Shown here: positions 48,833 through 57,252 of the stretch, piece by piece | Layout: every line of letters begins with the position of its first letter | Position numbering within the stretch: the stretch's first letter is position 1 | DNA from: Chryseobacterium sp. FH1 | GTDB lineage: Bacteria > Bacteroidota > Bacteroidia > Flavobacteriales > Weeksellaceae | Direction of reading: 5' to 3' | Assembly (NCBI RefSeq): GCF_000735135.1 | Contig: NZ_JPLZ01000003.1 | Location: 62,001 to 126,000 of the forward strand | DNA: 64,000 nucleotides | Notes under the pieces: model-generated | Databases searched by the model: none | Told to the model about the DNA's origin: nothing | The model's input: only the letters and a program-made list of their open reading frames with translations | Position numbers and translations under genes: made by a program

Positions 48833-48873
48833 CCGGCGGATGATCTTGCAAAAGGTCATCCGCCGGTTTTTTT
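48833..48873 (+). terminator. Strong plus-oriented terminator without an upstream plus-strand gene
   Basis: CCGGCGGATGATCT (48833-48846) pairs (one G-U) with AGGTCATCCGCCGG (48853-48866) and is followed by seven T on the plus strand. It overlaps the stop of the convergent-side gene yrdC. No plus-strand frame precedes it within 200 bp, so it may end a small RNA or block antisense transcription. Confidence 0.75.
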
Positions 48874-49426
48874 ATTCGCGAAGGATTTTGATCTGGCTGT
48901 TGTTCCAGATCTTGATAACCGACGAGCCGGGATATTCCGAAACCTTGTCGTGAAATTCCTCTACAATATAATCCACCGAATTTTTGATCTCGTCGGAAAT
49001 ATCAGAAAACTTCAAAGGGGATTTTTGTCCGCTCAGGTTTGCCGATGTTGAGACCAAAGGATTGTTGAGTTTTGTGATGAGTTTTTTACAGAAATCATTT
49101 TTCACCAAACGAATTCCGATGCTTCCATCTTCTGCCAATAATTCTTTCGGGAGATTTTTTGGATTTTCATAGACGATGGTCACGGGTTTTTCGCTGACGT
49201 CCATAATTTGCCAAGCCATTTCGGGAACATCTACGAGATCTTGCAGTCGTTTCTCGGACTCTACTAATATAATGAGTGATTTGTTGGGTTCACGTTTTTT
49301 GACATCAAAGATTTTTTGGATGGCATCTATGTTAGTAGCGTCGCAACCGATTCCCCAGATGGTGTCTGTCGGGTAAAGGATGGTTCCGCCGGAGCGTAAA
49401 ATTTCTAAGGCTTGGGTAAAATCCAT
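48872..49426 (-). CDS. L-threonylcarbamoyladenylate synthase-family protein (YrdC/Sua5)
   Basis: A 184-residue protein of the YrdC/YciO/Sua5 fold, length of the short YrdC group without the Sua5 tail domain. Marks: GGTILYPTDTIWGIGCDA, FDVKKREPNKSLIILV with the KR..K substrate set, and VSTSANLSGQKSP. It makes threonylcarbamoyl-AMP for the t6A modification of tRNA, with TsaB/D/E, which are not in this window. YciO-type paralogs have a related fold, so a different role is possible. Confidence 0.88.
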   Translation of the reverse strand: MDFTQALEILRSGGTILYPTDTIWGIGCDATNIDAIQKIFDVKKREPNKSLIILVESEKRLQDLVDVPEMAWQIMDVSEKPVTIVYENPKNLPKELLAEDGSIGIRLVKNDFCKKLITKLNNPLVSTSANLSGQKSPLKFSDISDEIKNSVDYIVEEFHDKVSEYPGSSVIKIWNNSQIKILRE

Positions 49427-49711
49427 TTTCAGGGTGATTTTTGGGAGTTTTTTAATGTTAATAGATATTTAAAACAGTAATGTGTTGATATCAGGAGGTT
49501 TGACCGGTTTCTGATATTTTCGCAGTTAAAATTATCTGGTGCAAATTTAACAAATAATGAACAGACTTTTAAAAAGTCTTAACCTGTTCACTTTGATTTA
49601 ACATAATCTTGATTTTCGTAACAGGATGTTAAAAAATAGTTGTTAATTCTTATACATTCGGATTGCTTTCCAAAGTATTTCTTTGGCAACGAAGAAAAAA
49701 GGAAAGTTAAA

Positions 49712-52276
49712 ATGAAAGCAAAAACAATAAGCATCAGTGCTTTGTTTCTTTGTATGTCAACCACGATGTTGTTGGCACAAAATTCAACCGATACGTTGAA
49801 AACTGAAAAGAAAATCGATGAGGTGAAAATCATCGGAACTTCTAAGAAAGGTGCAGAAGCCAACATCATCTCGACTCAGAGAAAATCTGTGGAAGTGATC
49901 GAAAGAGTGGGTTCTGTCCAATTGGAAAAACAAGGTATTGGAGATGTTTCTGTAGCAGTTACCAAAGCAACAGGTTCTCAAAAGCAAGAAGGAAGCGGAC
50001 AAATCTTTATCCGTGGACTTGGAGACAGAAACAATTCCACGACCATCAACGGCCTTCCAATTCCGTCCAACGATCCGATGTACAAAAATCTGGATCTATC
50101 CATCATCAAAACGGATATGATTGATTTTATAGGTCTGGAAAAAGTGTATCAACCAAAACTTTGGGGCGATATTTCAGGAGCAAACGTGGACATCGTTACA
50201 AAAGTTTACACTGGAAAACCTTATTTTAAAGTCAACTTAGGATCATCTGTGAACACAAACGCAATCCGAAAAAATAATTTTTATCTTCAGGACGGTCCTG
50301 ATTATTTCGGATTCAAACAGATCAACAGACCTTCCAACGCAAAATTGGCAACGCAAGGCTATGCATTTTCAACATCTTGGAACAATAAGGAAAGATTGAC
50401 GCCGATCAATTCTAATTTAGGCGTTGACTTCGGAACCAATTTTAGAATTGGAAGCCAAGGTAAATTAAGTATTTTCGGATACGGGAATTTTGACAATGAA
50501 TATTCTTTCGTAGAAGGAAATATAGGCTCATCATACAACAATATTGGTTCTGCATTGAAAGAACTTTACGGTCAAGAGTTCAGATATCTTACCAACACAA
50601 CAGGATTGTTGAACGTGAATTATAGAATTAATCCAAATCATTCTATCAATTACAGTTCTAATTACATCCATACAACCGAGCAAAAATTAGGAAATTACAG
50701 CGGATACATTCGTGATGTCAACGAACTTTTAAACGAAAATCAGGAAAGAATCGAAGTGGCAAATCTAAGAAGAGCCTTGTACAAGACCAATGATCTTTTC
50801 ATCAATCAACTTCGTGGCGAGCACAAATTATCTGATCCTTTGAAAGTCGTTTGGAATGTTGGTTACAACAGATTGGACAGCAGAAGACCAGACAGGCAGC
50901 AGAATATCTCAGTCTTCAATACAGAAACTGGAAACAATTATTTCTCTAATAGTAACCCTGGCGCCAATCACAGATACTTCGACAAATTGATAGAGAACGA
51001 CTATGTTGGCGATCTTCACGCAGACTATGCTTTTTCTGACAATCTAAAAGTAAGTTTGGGATACAGTGGAAGAATGAAAGACAGCGATTTCCGTGCGTAT
51101 CAATATAATTTTAGAATTCTTCAGCCACAGGGAAACTATTATCTGGATCCGCAAAATTATGATGGATTCTTTAATTTGAATAATTACACAACGGGCAACT
51201 TATTTCAGATCTCAACATTCTGGGGCGATATCAAAGATCCTCAGCAAGCTTTGAAACCACAGTTTTACCAGTCCAAATTATTCAACAACGCAGGATATGC
51301 TAATATCGAGTACAAGCTAAGCGATAGATTTACAGGGCAGTTGGGCGTTCGTTATGACAACTTGGATCAAGAGATCACTTATATGACAGCGATCTTTTCG
51401 AATGGCGGAATCATCAACAAAAATTATTCGAAACTCCTTCCTTCATTGAATTTGAAATATGCTGTAAACGACAATAATAACTTGAGATTCTCAGCTTCTA
51501 AAACTTACACAACGCCACTTTTGATAGAATTGGCACCGTACGAATACGAGGAAATTGATGAGTTAAGCTTTGGAAACGTAGACCTGAATCCTGCCGACAA
51601 CTACAACGTGGATTTGAAATGGGAATGGTTCCCAAACAAAACGGAGGTGATCTCCTTGACTGCTTTCGGAAAATACATCATAGATCCAATTGCAAGAGTC
51701 ACGGTTAACTCTTCTTCCAACTCGGTATCTTTTGTGAACACGGGCGACAGCGGAAGGATTTTCGGATTGGAGGCAGAGGTGAGAAAGGATTTGTATCAAG
51801 TTAACAACACGCGTTTTTACACATTTCTGAACGCGACGTACATTAATTCTCAACAGGATTTGAGTAATGATAAAGTGGCTTCAGAAAATCCAAACTCCAG
51901 AGTTTCTGTGGATTTCATCAAAGACAAAGACAAGATGCAGGGTGCATCAGATTTTTTGGCCAATGTCAATTTAGGCTGGGAGCAAAAATGGGGAGATGGA
52001 AACGCTTTGGACTTTGTGCTTTCCTATTCTTACATCTCAGACAACATCTACGCATTGGGATATCAAACCAAAGGAAATATAGTAGACAAATCCATAAATA
52101 CCTTGGACGCCATCGTAAAAATGAGATTTGCCGGCGGATTAGAAATCTCATTGACAGGAAGAAACTTGATCAATCCAGAATACAGAAGAGTTCAGGCCAA
52201 TGACAATGGCGATGTAACCGTAAGAAGCTTCAAAAAGGGAATGAACTACGGAATCGGATTCTCTTATGAATTTTAA
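49712..52276 (+). CDS. TonB-dependent receptor, second system
   Basis: The start is set at ATG 49712 (854 residues) because a signal peptide begins there (MKAKTISISALFLCMSTTMLLAQ); the longer frame adds unrelated sequence. The plug domain (about 35-170) includes KIDEVKIIGTSKKGAE, SGQIFIRGLGDRNNSTTINGLP and LEKVYQPKLWGDISGANVDIVTK; the barrel ends in GMNYGIGFSYEF. No N-terminal CarboxypepD domain is visible. It is paired 40 bp upstream of a beta-helix lipoprotein, a layout in which the lipoprotein captures substrate at the surface. No Fur-like box was found upstream, so it is not obviously iron-regulated. The 285-bp upstream gap (49427-49711) holds a short hairpin at 49563-49579 and little else. 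Confidence 0.88.
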   Translation: MKAKTISISALFLCMSTTMLLAQNSTDTLKTEKKIDEVKIIGTSKKGAEANIISTQRKSVEVIERVGSVQLEKQGIGDVSVAVTKATGSQKQEGSGQIFIRGLGDRNNSTTINGLPIPSNDPMYKNLDLSIIKTDMIDFIGLEKVYQPKLWGDISGANVDIVTKVYTGKPYFKVNLGSSVNTNAIRKNNFYLQDGPDYFGFKQINRPSNAKLATQGYAFSTSWNNKERLTPINSNLGVDFGTNFRIGSQGKLSIFGYGNFDNEYSFVEGNIGSSYNNIGSALKELYGQEFRYLTNTTGLLNVNYRINPNHSINYSSNYIHTTEQKLGNYSGYIRDVNELLNENQERIEVANLRRALYKTNDLFINQLRGEHKLSDPLKVVWNVGYNRLDSRRPDRQQNISVFNTETGNNYFSNSNPGANHRYFDKLIENDYVGDLHADYAFSDNLKVSLGYSGRMKDSDFRAYQYNFRILQPQGNYYLDPQNYDGFFNLNNYTTGNLFQISTFWGDIKDPQQALKPQFYQSKLFNNAGYANIEYKLSDRFTGQLGVRYDNLDQEITYMTAIFSNGGIINKNYSKLLPSLNLKYAVNDNNNLRFSASKTYTTPLLIELAPYEYEEIDELSFGNVDLNPADNYNVDLKWEWFPNKTEVISLTAFGKYIIDPIARVTVNSSSNSVSFVNTGDSGRIFGLEAEVRKDLYQVNNTRFYTFLNATYINSQQDLSNDKVASENPNSRVSVDFIKDKDKMQGASDFLANVNLGWEQKWGDGNALDFVLSYSYISDNIYALGYQTKGNIVDKSINTLDAIVKMRFAGGLEISLTGRNLINPEYRRVQANDNGDVTVRSFKKGMNYGIGFSYEF

Positions 52277-52315
52277 AAATAAAAAATAAACATATAATAA
52301 ATTAAAAAAAAGAAA

Positions 52316-53485
52316 ATGAAAAAGTCTTATTTAAAATTGATTGCAGCAGCATTCATTATTTCAACAACAGCAGTATCATTTGTAGCTTGTAGCGATAACG
52401 ATGATGATGAGATCCCAGTAGTATCACCAGTGGGAATCGCTTCTAATCCAAACGATTTCAAAGGAGAAGTGAAATCAGGAGAGACTGTAACACTAGACGC
52501 AACAAAAGTTTACAAAATCACAGGTTCGGTGATCGTTCGTGATGGTGGTAAATTGGTAATTCCTGCAGGAACAAAATTAGAAGCTTCAGGCGGTACTTCT
52601 GCTTTCGTGGTAGTAGAGCAGGGCGGACAAATCTTTGCAAACGGAACAGCCGCTTCACCAGTAGTTTTCACGTCACCAGCAGCAACGCCAGGAAGTTGGG
52701 GTGGTGTAGTACTTTGCGGTAGAGCACCTATCAACAAAGGGACTACAGCCACATCAGAAGTTGGAAATGCAACTTATGGAGGAACAGTGGTTGGAGATAA
52801 TTCAGGATCTATGACTTTCGTAAGAATAGAGTATGCTGGAGCAATCTTCACAGGTGAAAAAGAATTCAACGGACTTTCTCTTTTCGGAGTTGGTAACGGA
52901 ACAAAAATCGACAACGTTTCTTTGGTAAACGGATCTGATGACGGAATTGAATTCTTCGGAGGAACTGTGAATGTATCAAACATTGTATCTATCGGTAATG
53001 AAGATGACGCTTTTGACTGGACAGAAGGTTGGAACGGAACTGCAACAAACATCTATACAAAAAGAAGAGCAAACGGTGTTGGAAACAGAGGTATCGAGGC
53101 AGATAACAACTCAAACAACAGAGATGCATCTCCAAGATCAAACCCTACTATCAAGAATGCAACGTTCATAGGATCTACTTCTGGAGAGTCAGACGGGATG
53201 AAATTGAGAGAAGGAACTCACGCTACAATAGATAATGTTGTTCTTTCCAACTGGACTACAGGGATCAACGTAGAACACGATCAATCCGTGGTTTTCTTCA
53301 ACGGAGCAAACAAAATCACAAGAGTGAAATTTGATAATATAACAACAAAAGCATCTGTAAAAGCAACTGCAGGTAGCGCCGCTGCTACACTTTTGGCGAA
53401 CACTTTCACAGAAGATTCTTCAGCTAACGGTGCTGGTAACGGTACAGCTACACCAACTTGGGCTACAGGCTGGGCAGGATTATAA
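52316..53485 (+). CDS. Surface lipoprotein with parallel beta-helix
   Basis: A 389-residue protein with a lipobox ending FVAC (Cys25) followed by SDNDDDE, a strong acidic run of the type associated with surface export of Bacteroidota lipoproteins. The body is a right-handed parallel beta-helix: VRDGGKLVIPAGTKLEASGG, VEQGGQIFANGTAASPVVF, DNVSLVNGSDDGIEFFGGTV, IKNATFIGSTSGESDGMKL. The C-terminus ends WATGWAGL. Some databases label relatives as multidrug transporters, which the fold does not support. It probably partners the TonB receptor encoded immediately upstream. Ligand unknown. Confidence 0.85.
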   Translation: MKKSYLKLIAAAFIISTTAVSFVACSDNDDDEIPVVSPVGIASNPNDFKGEVKSGETVTLDATKVYKITGSVIVRDGGKLVIPAGTKLEASGGTSAFVVVEQGGQIFANGTAASPVVFTSPAATPGSWGGVVLCGRAPINKGTTATSEVGNATYGGTVVGDNSGSMTFVRIEYAGAIFTGEKEFNGLSLFGVGNGTKIDNVSLVNGSDDGIEFFGGTVNVSNIVSIGNEDDAFDWTEGWNGTATNIYTKRRANGVGNRGIEADNNSNNRDASPRSNPTIKNATFIGSTSGESDGMKLREGTHATIDNVVLSNWTTGINVEHDQSVVFFNGANKITRVKFDNITTKASVKATAGSAAATLLANTFTEDSSANGAGNGTATPTWATGWAGL

Positions 53486-53522
53486 ACTTTCTTTTTTCTT
53501 CATATCAAATCAAATTTATTTG

Positions 53523-53553
53523 AGCCCGCAATTCATTTTGCGGGCTTTTTTTT
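53523..53553 (+). terminator. Intrinsic terminator after the receptor-lipoprotein pair
   Basis: AGCCCGCA (53523-53530) pairs with TGCGGGCT (53539-53546) around an 8-base loop, followed by about seven T. Confidence 0.88.
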
Positions 53554-53639
53554 GTTTTGAATCAAATCGGAAAAGAATATTGTTAAAAAATCTAGGAAAG
53601 ATTATATCTCAGTTAAAATAACAATTCCGAAATTTGAAA

Positions 53640-53668
53640 AATCATTTATCGATTATCATTTATAAATT
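53640..53668. repeat. ATCATTTAT-type low-complexity repeat, copy 5
   Basis: AATCATTTATCGATTATC and then ATTTATAAATT end exactly at the ATG of pepE (53669). Confidence 0.5.
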
Positions 53669-54361
53669 ATGAATATCATCCTCGCATCCACATCCACACT
53701 CTTCGGCGGACAATATTTGGAATATCTAAAGCCAGAACTGATTGAATTATTCGAAGGCATCACAGAGATCATCTTCATTCCATTCGCAAGACCGGGAGGA
53801 ATTTCCCACGATGATTACACGCAGAAAGCAAAAGACTTTTTCGCAACGATTAATATCAATGTCAAAGGTCTTCACGAGTTTGATGACAAAGAGGAAGCTG
53901 TCAATTCTGCCCAGGGATTTTTCACTGGTGGAGGGAATACTTTTCTTTTGGTCAAGACTTTACACGAATTTGGATTAATGAAAATCCTGAAAGACAATAT
54001 AGAATCCGGAAAACCATATCTCGGTTGTAGTGCAGGGAGCAACATCGGTGGCGTCAATATGAAAACCACGAATGATATGCCAATCGTCTATCCACCAAGT
54101 TTCGATTGTATGGCGTTGGTTCATTTTAATATCAATCCGCATTACCTCGATCCAAATCCCGAAATCAAACACAACGGAGAAACCAGAGAAACCCGAATCA
54201 AAGAATTCCTGACGCAAAATGACATTAAAGTCGTTGGACTCAGAGAAGGCAACTGGATCAGAAGAATCGGAAACAGAGTCACCACAGAAGGGTCAGAACT
54301 CACAAGAATCTTCGAAAAAGGAAAAGAGCCGTACGAAATAGAATCCGGGACCGAATTATAA
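53669..54361 (+). CDS. pepE: Peptidase E (dipeptidase), S51 family
   Basis: A 230-residue protein with a class-I glutamine-amidotransferase-like fold. The catalytic Ser121 lies in PYLGCSAGSNIGG (Ser120 in the enteric enzyme), with the conserved GGGNTFLL loop before it and the block FNINPHYLDPNP after it. It cleaves dipeptides with N-terminal aspartate. The length matches the family. It has no signal peptide. Confidence 0.92.
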   Translation: MNIILASTSTLFGGQYLEYLKPELIELFEGITEIIFIPFARPGGISHDDYTQKAKDFFATININVKGLHEFDDKEEAVNSAQGFFTGGGNTFLLVKTLHEFGLMKILKDNIESGKPYLGCSAGSNIGGVNMKTTNDMPIVYPPSFDCMALVHFNINPHYLDPNPEIKHNGETRETRIKEFLTQNDIKVVGLREGNWIRRIGNRVTTEGSELTRIFEKGKEPYEIESGTEL

Positions 54362-54492
54362 TTGATGAGCAAAGAAGTTGAGATATGCAGGTAGGAGCAA
54401 ATCCGATTTAAGAATCCAAAGGGGCGAAGCTCCGAAATATCGGTAGAATATTTGTAGCGAGTAAGTCATCATTAAGGATAAAATTAAAGCTT

Positions 54493-55179
54493 ATGAAAAC
54501 TAAATTCGGATTTTTATTAATAGCCTTAAGCCAATTTTATTTGGCTCAAAACAATTACATCATCAAAGACGGCTCAAAACGTTTCGATGCTCATGTCACC
54601 GTTCAATCTTGCAAAGGCGATGATTGCGGCGGAAAGGGAATTGTAAAATTGATAGACAAAAAAACAAACCAGCTTTTCCAAACTTTTGAGTCAGACGATC
54701 TCAGTTTGTTTCTGGACAAAGATCAAAAACCAACGGTCAACGTCATTCAGTTGTACAACGAGCAAAGTCCTTTGATCTTCGATGATTTCAATTTTGATGG
54801 CTCCGAGGATTTGGCAATTCGGAATGGAAACCAAAGTGGTTATGGCGGACCATCTTATGATGTTTATGTTTATCATTCGACCAAAAAACAATTTGTGCCA
54901 AGTGACGAACTGACAAGTCTGGCCTACGAAAATCTGGGAATGTTCCAGACTGATCACAAAAGGAAACGCTTGGTAACTTTTGCAAAATCCGGCTGTTGCT
55001 GGCACATCACCACAGAGTATGCAGTCGTCCCAAAGAAAGGTTTGGTTAAAGTCTATGAATTTGAAGAAGATGCAACCGGTGGCGGAGAATTCGTAAAGGT
55101 GATCACCCGAAATCTCATCAATAACAAATGGGTCAGCAAAACCAAAAAATATAAAATCGACGATTATTATAAAGATTAA
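54493..55179 (+). CDS. Hypothetical secreted protein, XAC2610-like
   Basis: A 228-residue protein with a signal peptide (MKTKFGFLLIALSQFYLAQ). The core has QSPLIFDDFNFDGSEDLAIRNG followed by YGGPSYDVYVYHSTKKQF, matching the XAC2610 family pattern with a DxNxDGxxD loop, then GCCWHITTEYAV. Function unknown; calcium binding is plausible from the loop. It ends 3 bp before the HD-domain gene, so the two are probably co-transcribed although they act in different compartments. Confidence 0.8.
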   Translation: MKTKFGFLLIALSQFYLAQNNYIIKDGSKRFDAHVTVQSCKGDDCGGKGIVKLIDKKTNQLFQTFESDDLSLFLDKDQKPTVNVIQLYNEQSPLIFDDFNFDGSEDLAIRNGNQSGYGGPSYDVYVYHSTKKQFVPSDELTSLAYENLGMFQTDHKRKRLVTFAKSGCCWHITTEYAVVPKKGLVKVYEFEEDATGGGEFVKVITRNLINNKWVSKTKKYKIDDYYKD

Positions 55180-55182
55180 AAA

Positions 55183-55776
55183 ATGAAAATCCAGAAAGAA
55201 ATAGATTTCATCTTAGCGGTGGACGCGCTCAAAAATGTCCAAAGAAGAAACTACAACGCCGACGATTCCAGACGAGAAAATACGGCAGAGCACAGCTGGC
55301 AGATTATCATTTTGGCGCAGGTTCTTTTTCCTTATGCCAAAAACAACACCGATATTGATTTGCTGAGAGTCATCAGAATGTTGTCCATTCACGATCTTGT
55401 GGAGATAGACGCGGGAGATACTTTTTTGTTTGATGAGGTCGGGATGCAAGGCAAATTCGAGAGAGAAAAAATCGCAGCAAAGAGAGTATTCGGAATTTTG
55501 GATGAGCCACTTTCATCAGAATTCTACAATCTTTGGATAGAATTCGAAGAAGAGGAAACGCCCGACGCTATTTTTGCCTGCGCAATCGACAGAATCATGC
55601 CTTTCATTCTCAATGCTCACACATCTGGCAAAAGTTGGACAGAAGCTGGCGTCACAGAAAAACAAGTGCGAGGAATGCTGGAAAATGCCATTTGTAGAGC
55701 TTCCGACGAGATGGAAGAATGCTTCAAAGCATTGATGGAACTTTGCCTTGACGGAAACAAATTGGTAAGAAATTAA
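55183..55776 (+). CDS. HD-domain phosphohydrolase (YfbR/HDDC2-like)
   Basis: A 197-residue cytoplasmic protein. The HD ligands are visible: His in NTAEHSWQII, His-Asp in LSIHDLVEIDAGDTF, and a third Asp in ACAIDRIMPFILN. The pattern is that of 5'-deoxynucleotidases of the HDDC2 group, which hydrolyse deoxynucleoside monophosphates. It overlaps no other gene but follows 54493 by 3 bp. Confidence 0.88.
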   Translation: MKIQKEIDFILAVDALKNVQRRNYNADDSRRENTAEHSWQIIILAQVLFPYAKNNTDIDLLRVIRMLSIHDLVEIDAGDTFLFDEVGMQGKFEREKIAAKRVFGILDEPLSSEFYNLWIEFEEEETPDAIFACAIDRIMPFILNAHTSGKSWTEAGVTEKQVRGMLENAICRASDEMEECFKALMELCLDGNKLVRN

Positions 55777-55831
55777 AGTAAGTGTTTAGGGAAATTTAAA
55801 CATACATTTTCATTAATTAAACATTTGAATA

Positions 55832-55864
55832 CTAAGCCAATAGCCAGAAGCAAATTGCTAATAC
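55832..55864. repeat. AGCCAAT-type dispersed repeat, copy 5
   Basis: CTAAGCCAATAGCCAGAAGC then AAATTGCTAATACC in the gap before the secG terminator. Confidence 0.5.
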
Positions 55865-55880
55865 CTACTCGTAACCACAA

Positions 55881-55909
55881 AAAACGCCTCGATGATTTCG
55901 AGGCGTTTT
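55881..55909. terminator. Bidirectional terminator between the HD gene and secG
   Basis: CGCCTCGA (55885-55892) pairs with TCGAGGCG (55898-55905) around a 5-base loop, with A and T runs on the two sides; convergent genes. Confidence 0.9.
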
Positions 55910-55933
55910 TATATATTCTTGAAATAATTTTTT

Positions 55934-56275
55934 TTATTTAGCAGCAGGCGTTGTAGTTGCTGGTGCGCTGTTCGCTGGAGCTTGTTGTACTGGCGCGCCA
56001 GACTTCGTAGGAGTTGGGAAAGATGGTGCTACCTGTGATGGCTTTCCTGTAAGGATGATGCTTAGGAAAATCAAAACAACGATTGTTGCTCCTAGGCTCC
56101 AAGTGGCCTTCTCCATAAAATCATTGGTTCTTTGAACCCCAAAATTAGCTGCAGATGTTCCACCAAAAGTTCCGGAAAGTCCCCCTCCTTTTGGATTTTG
56201 AGCCATAATGATAATAACTAATAAGATGCTCGCAATGATAATCAGGATCATAAACAGCGTAAATATTGTGCTCAT
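55934..56275 (-). CDS. secG: Preprotein translocase subunit SecG
   Basis: A 113-residue inner-membrane protein with two hydrophobic segments (about 3-22 and 57-76) and the SecG loop AQNPKGGGLSGTFGG between them. A Pro/Ala/Thr-rich C-terminal extension (about 80-113) is longer than in E. coli SecG but usual in Bacteroidota. It assists SecYEG in protein export. It is a single gene. Confidence 0.93.
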   Translation of the reverse strand: MSTIFTLFMILIIIASILLVIIIMAQNPKGGGLSGTFGGTSAANFGVQRTNDFMEKATWSLGATIVVLIFLSIILTGKPSQVAPSFPTPTKSGAPVQQAPANSAPATTTPAAK

Positions 56276-56336
56276 AGTATAGTCTTAGTAATAAATTTTG
56301 AAGCGCAAATATATGGATTTTAATCAATAATAAAAC

Positions 56337-57161
56337 TTATTTCTTGATAAATTTTACAATATTGGTTTCGTTGCTTAGAGATTTTAGTTTGATGAAGTAA
56401 ACACCTGTTTTCAAATTTCTAATATCAATTTTTCCACCTTTGAAGTTTTTGCTTAGAATCAATTTTCCGGATTCATCTATCACTTCGTAAGCGATGAAAT
56501 TTTTCTCAGATTCTATATTCACATAATCCTGAACTGGATTTGGGAAAATCTTTACAACTGCGATTTTTTTATTGGGATCGCTCACTGCCAGCAGACAAGC
56601 TGGCGGATTAGTAATTGGTCCTGCGGAATAATCGTAGAAAACGGTGTCTTCGGTTGTGATGTTATAGAATTTATAAAGATCTGTCATAAAGGGAAATTGA
56701 CAATTGTTAAATTCAACAAGACCTACAAAAAAGCCCAATTCACTTTTATACCAACCTTCGCAGACTGCTGTCATAGGATTTCCTGGTCCCCAAATGTCAA
56801 TCGTAGTTTGTGGATCTACAGAGTTTGCAAACGAACAAGCCGAACTCCAGTTGGATGGCGCTTTGAAATAAACGGTTTTTGTCGGAAAGTCTCCAAAATA
56901 GAAAGTTCTGCTGTAAACTTGTCCGGTTGCCAATTTTGCTTTCAAAATTGTTGTTTGAGTAATATTAATGTTCACATTATTCAATCCCGACGGAGAATTA
57001 TTCGTAGGTTCAGATCCATCTGTGGTGTAGTAGATTCTTCCATTTCCAGTAATGGTTGCATTGTAAGGTTCGAAGCTGTGATTTCCGGTAGGTTGAAAGC
57101 TGATCTGTGCAAAATAGCACTGACAAGCAATCATCAAAGTAAATAGTAAAAGTTTTTTCAT
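56337..57161 (-). CDS. T9SS-exported protein with chitobiase-type domain
   Basis: The start is set at ATG 57161 (274 residues, signal peptide MKKLLLFTLMIACQCYFAQ). Residues about 20-85 show a CHB_HEX_C_1 (chitobiase/beta-hexosaminidase C-terminal) pattern: ITGNGRIYYTTDGSEPTNNS then ILKAKLATGQVYSRTFYFG. A middle domain follows (TVYFKAPSNWSSACSF...IWGPGNPMTAVCEGWYKSELGFFVG), reminiscent of starch-binding CBM-like folds. The last 80 residues are a type A T9SS sorting domain (FPNPVQDYVNIESEKN...GVYFIKLKSLSNE). The protein probably binds surface or extracellular carbohydrate. Confidence 0.82.
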   Translation of the reverse strand: MKKLLLFTLMIACQCYFAQISFQPTGNHSFEPYNATITGNGRIYYTTDGSEPTNNSPSGLNNVNINITQTTILKAKLATGQVYSRTFYFGDFPTKTVYFKAPSNWSSACSFANSVDPQTTIDIWGPGNPMTAVCEGWYKSELGFFVGLVEFNNCQFPFMTDLYKFYNITTEDTVFYDYSAGPITNPPACLLAVSDPNKKIAVVKIFPNPVQDYVNIESEKNFIAYEVIDESGKLILSKNFKGGKIDIRNLKTGVYFIKLKSLSNETNIVKFIKK

Positions 57162-57252
57162 AAGATTAGTTTTTAAATGGTTCAACCCAAATTTACGTTA
57201 TATTTTAATAACTTCGTCCGAGCTTTTTTAAAAAACAATTATTTTTATAAAA

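Noticed and set aside
49640..49711. Longer N-terminus of the second TonB receptor
   Set aside because: The added residues do not form a signal peptide; the ATG at 49712 does.
52316..53485. Calling the beta-helix lipoprotein a multidrug transporter
   Set aside because: There are no membrane segments; the sequence is a secreted parallel beta-helix.
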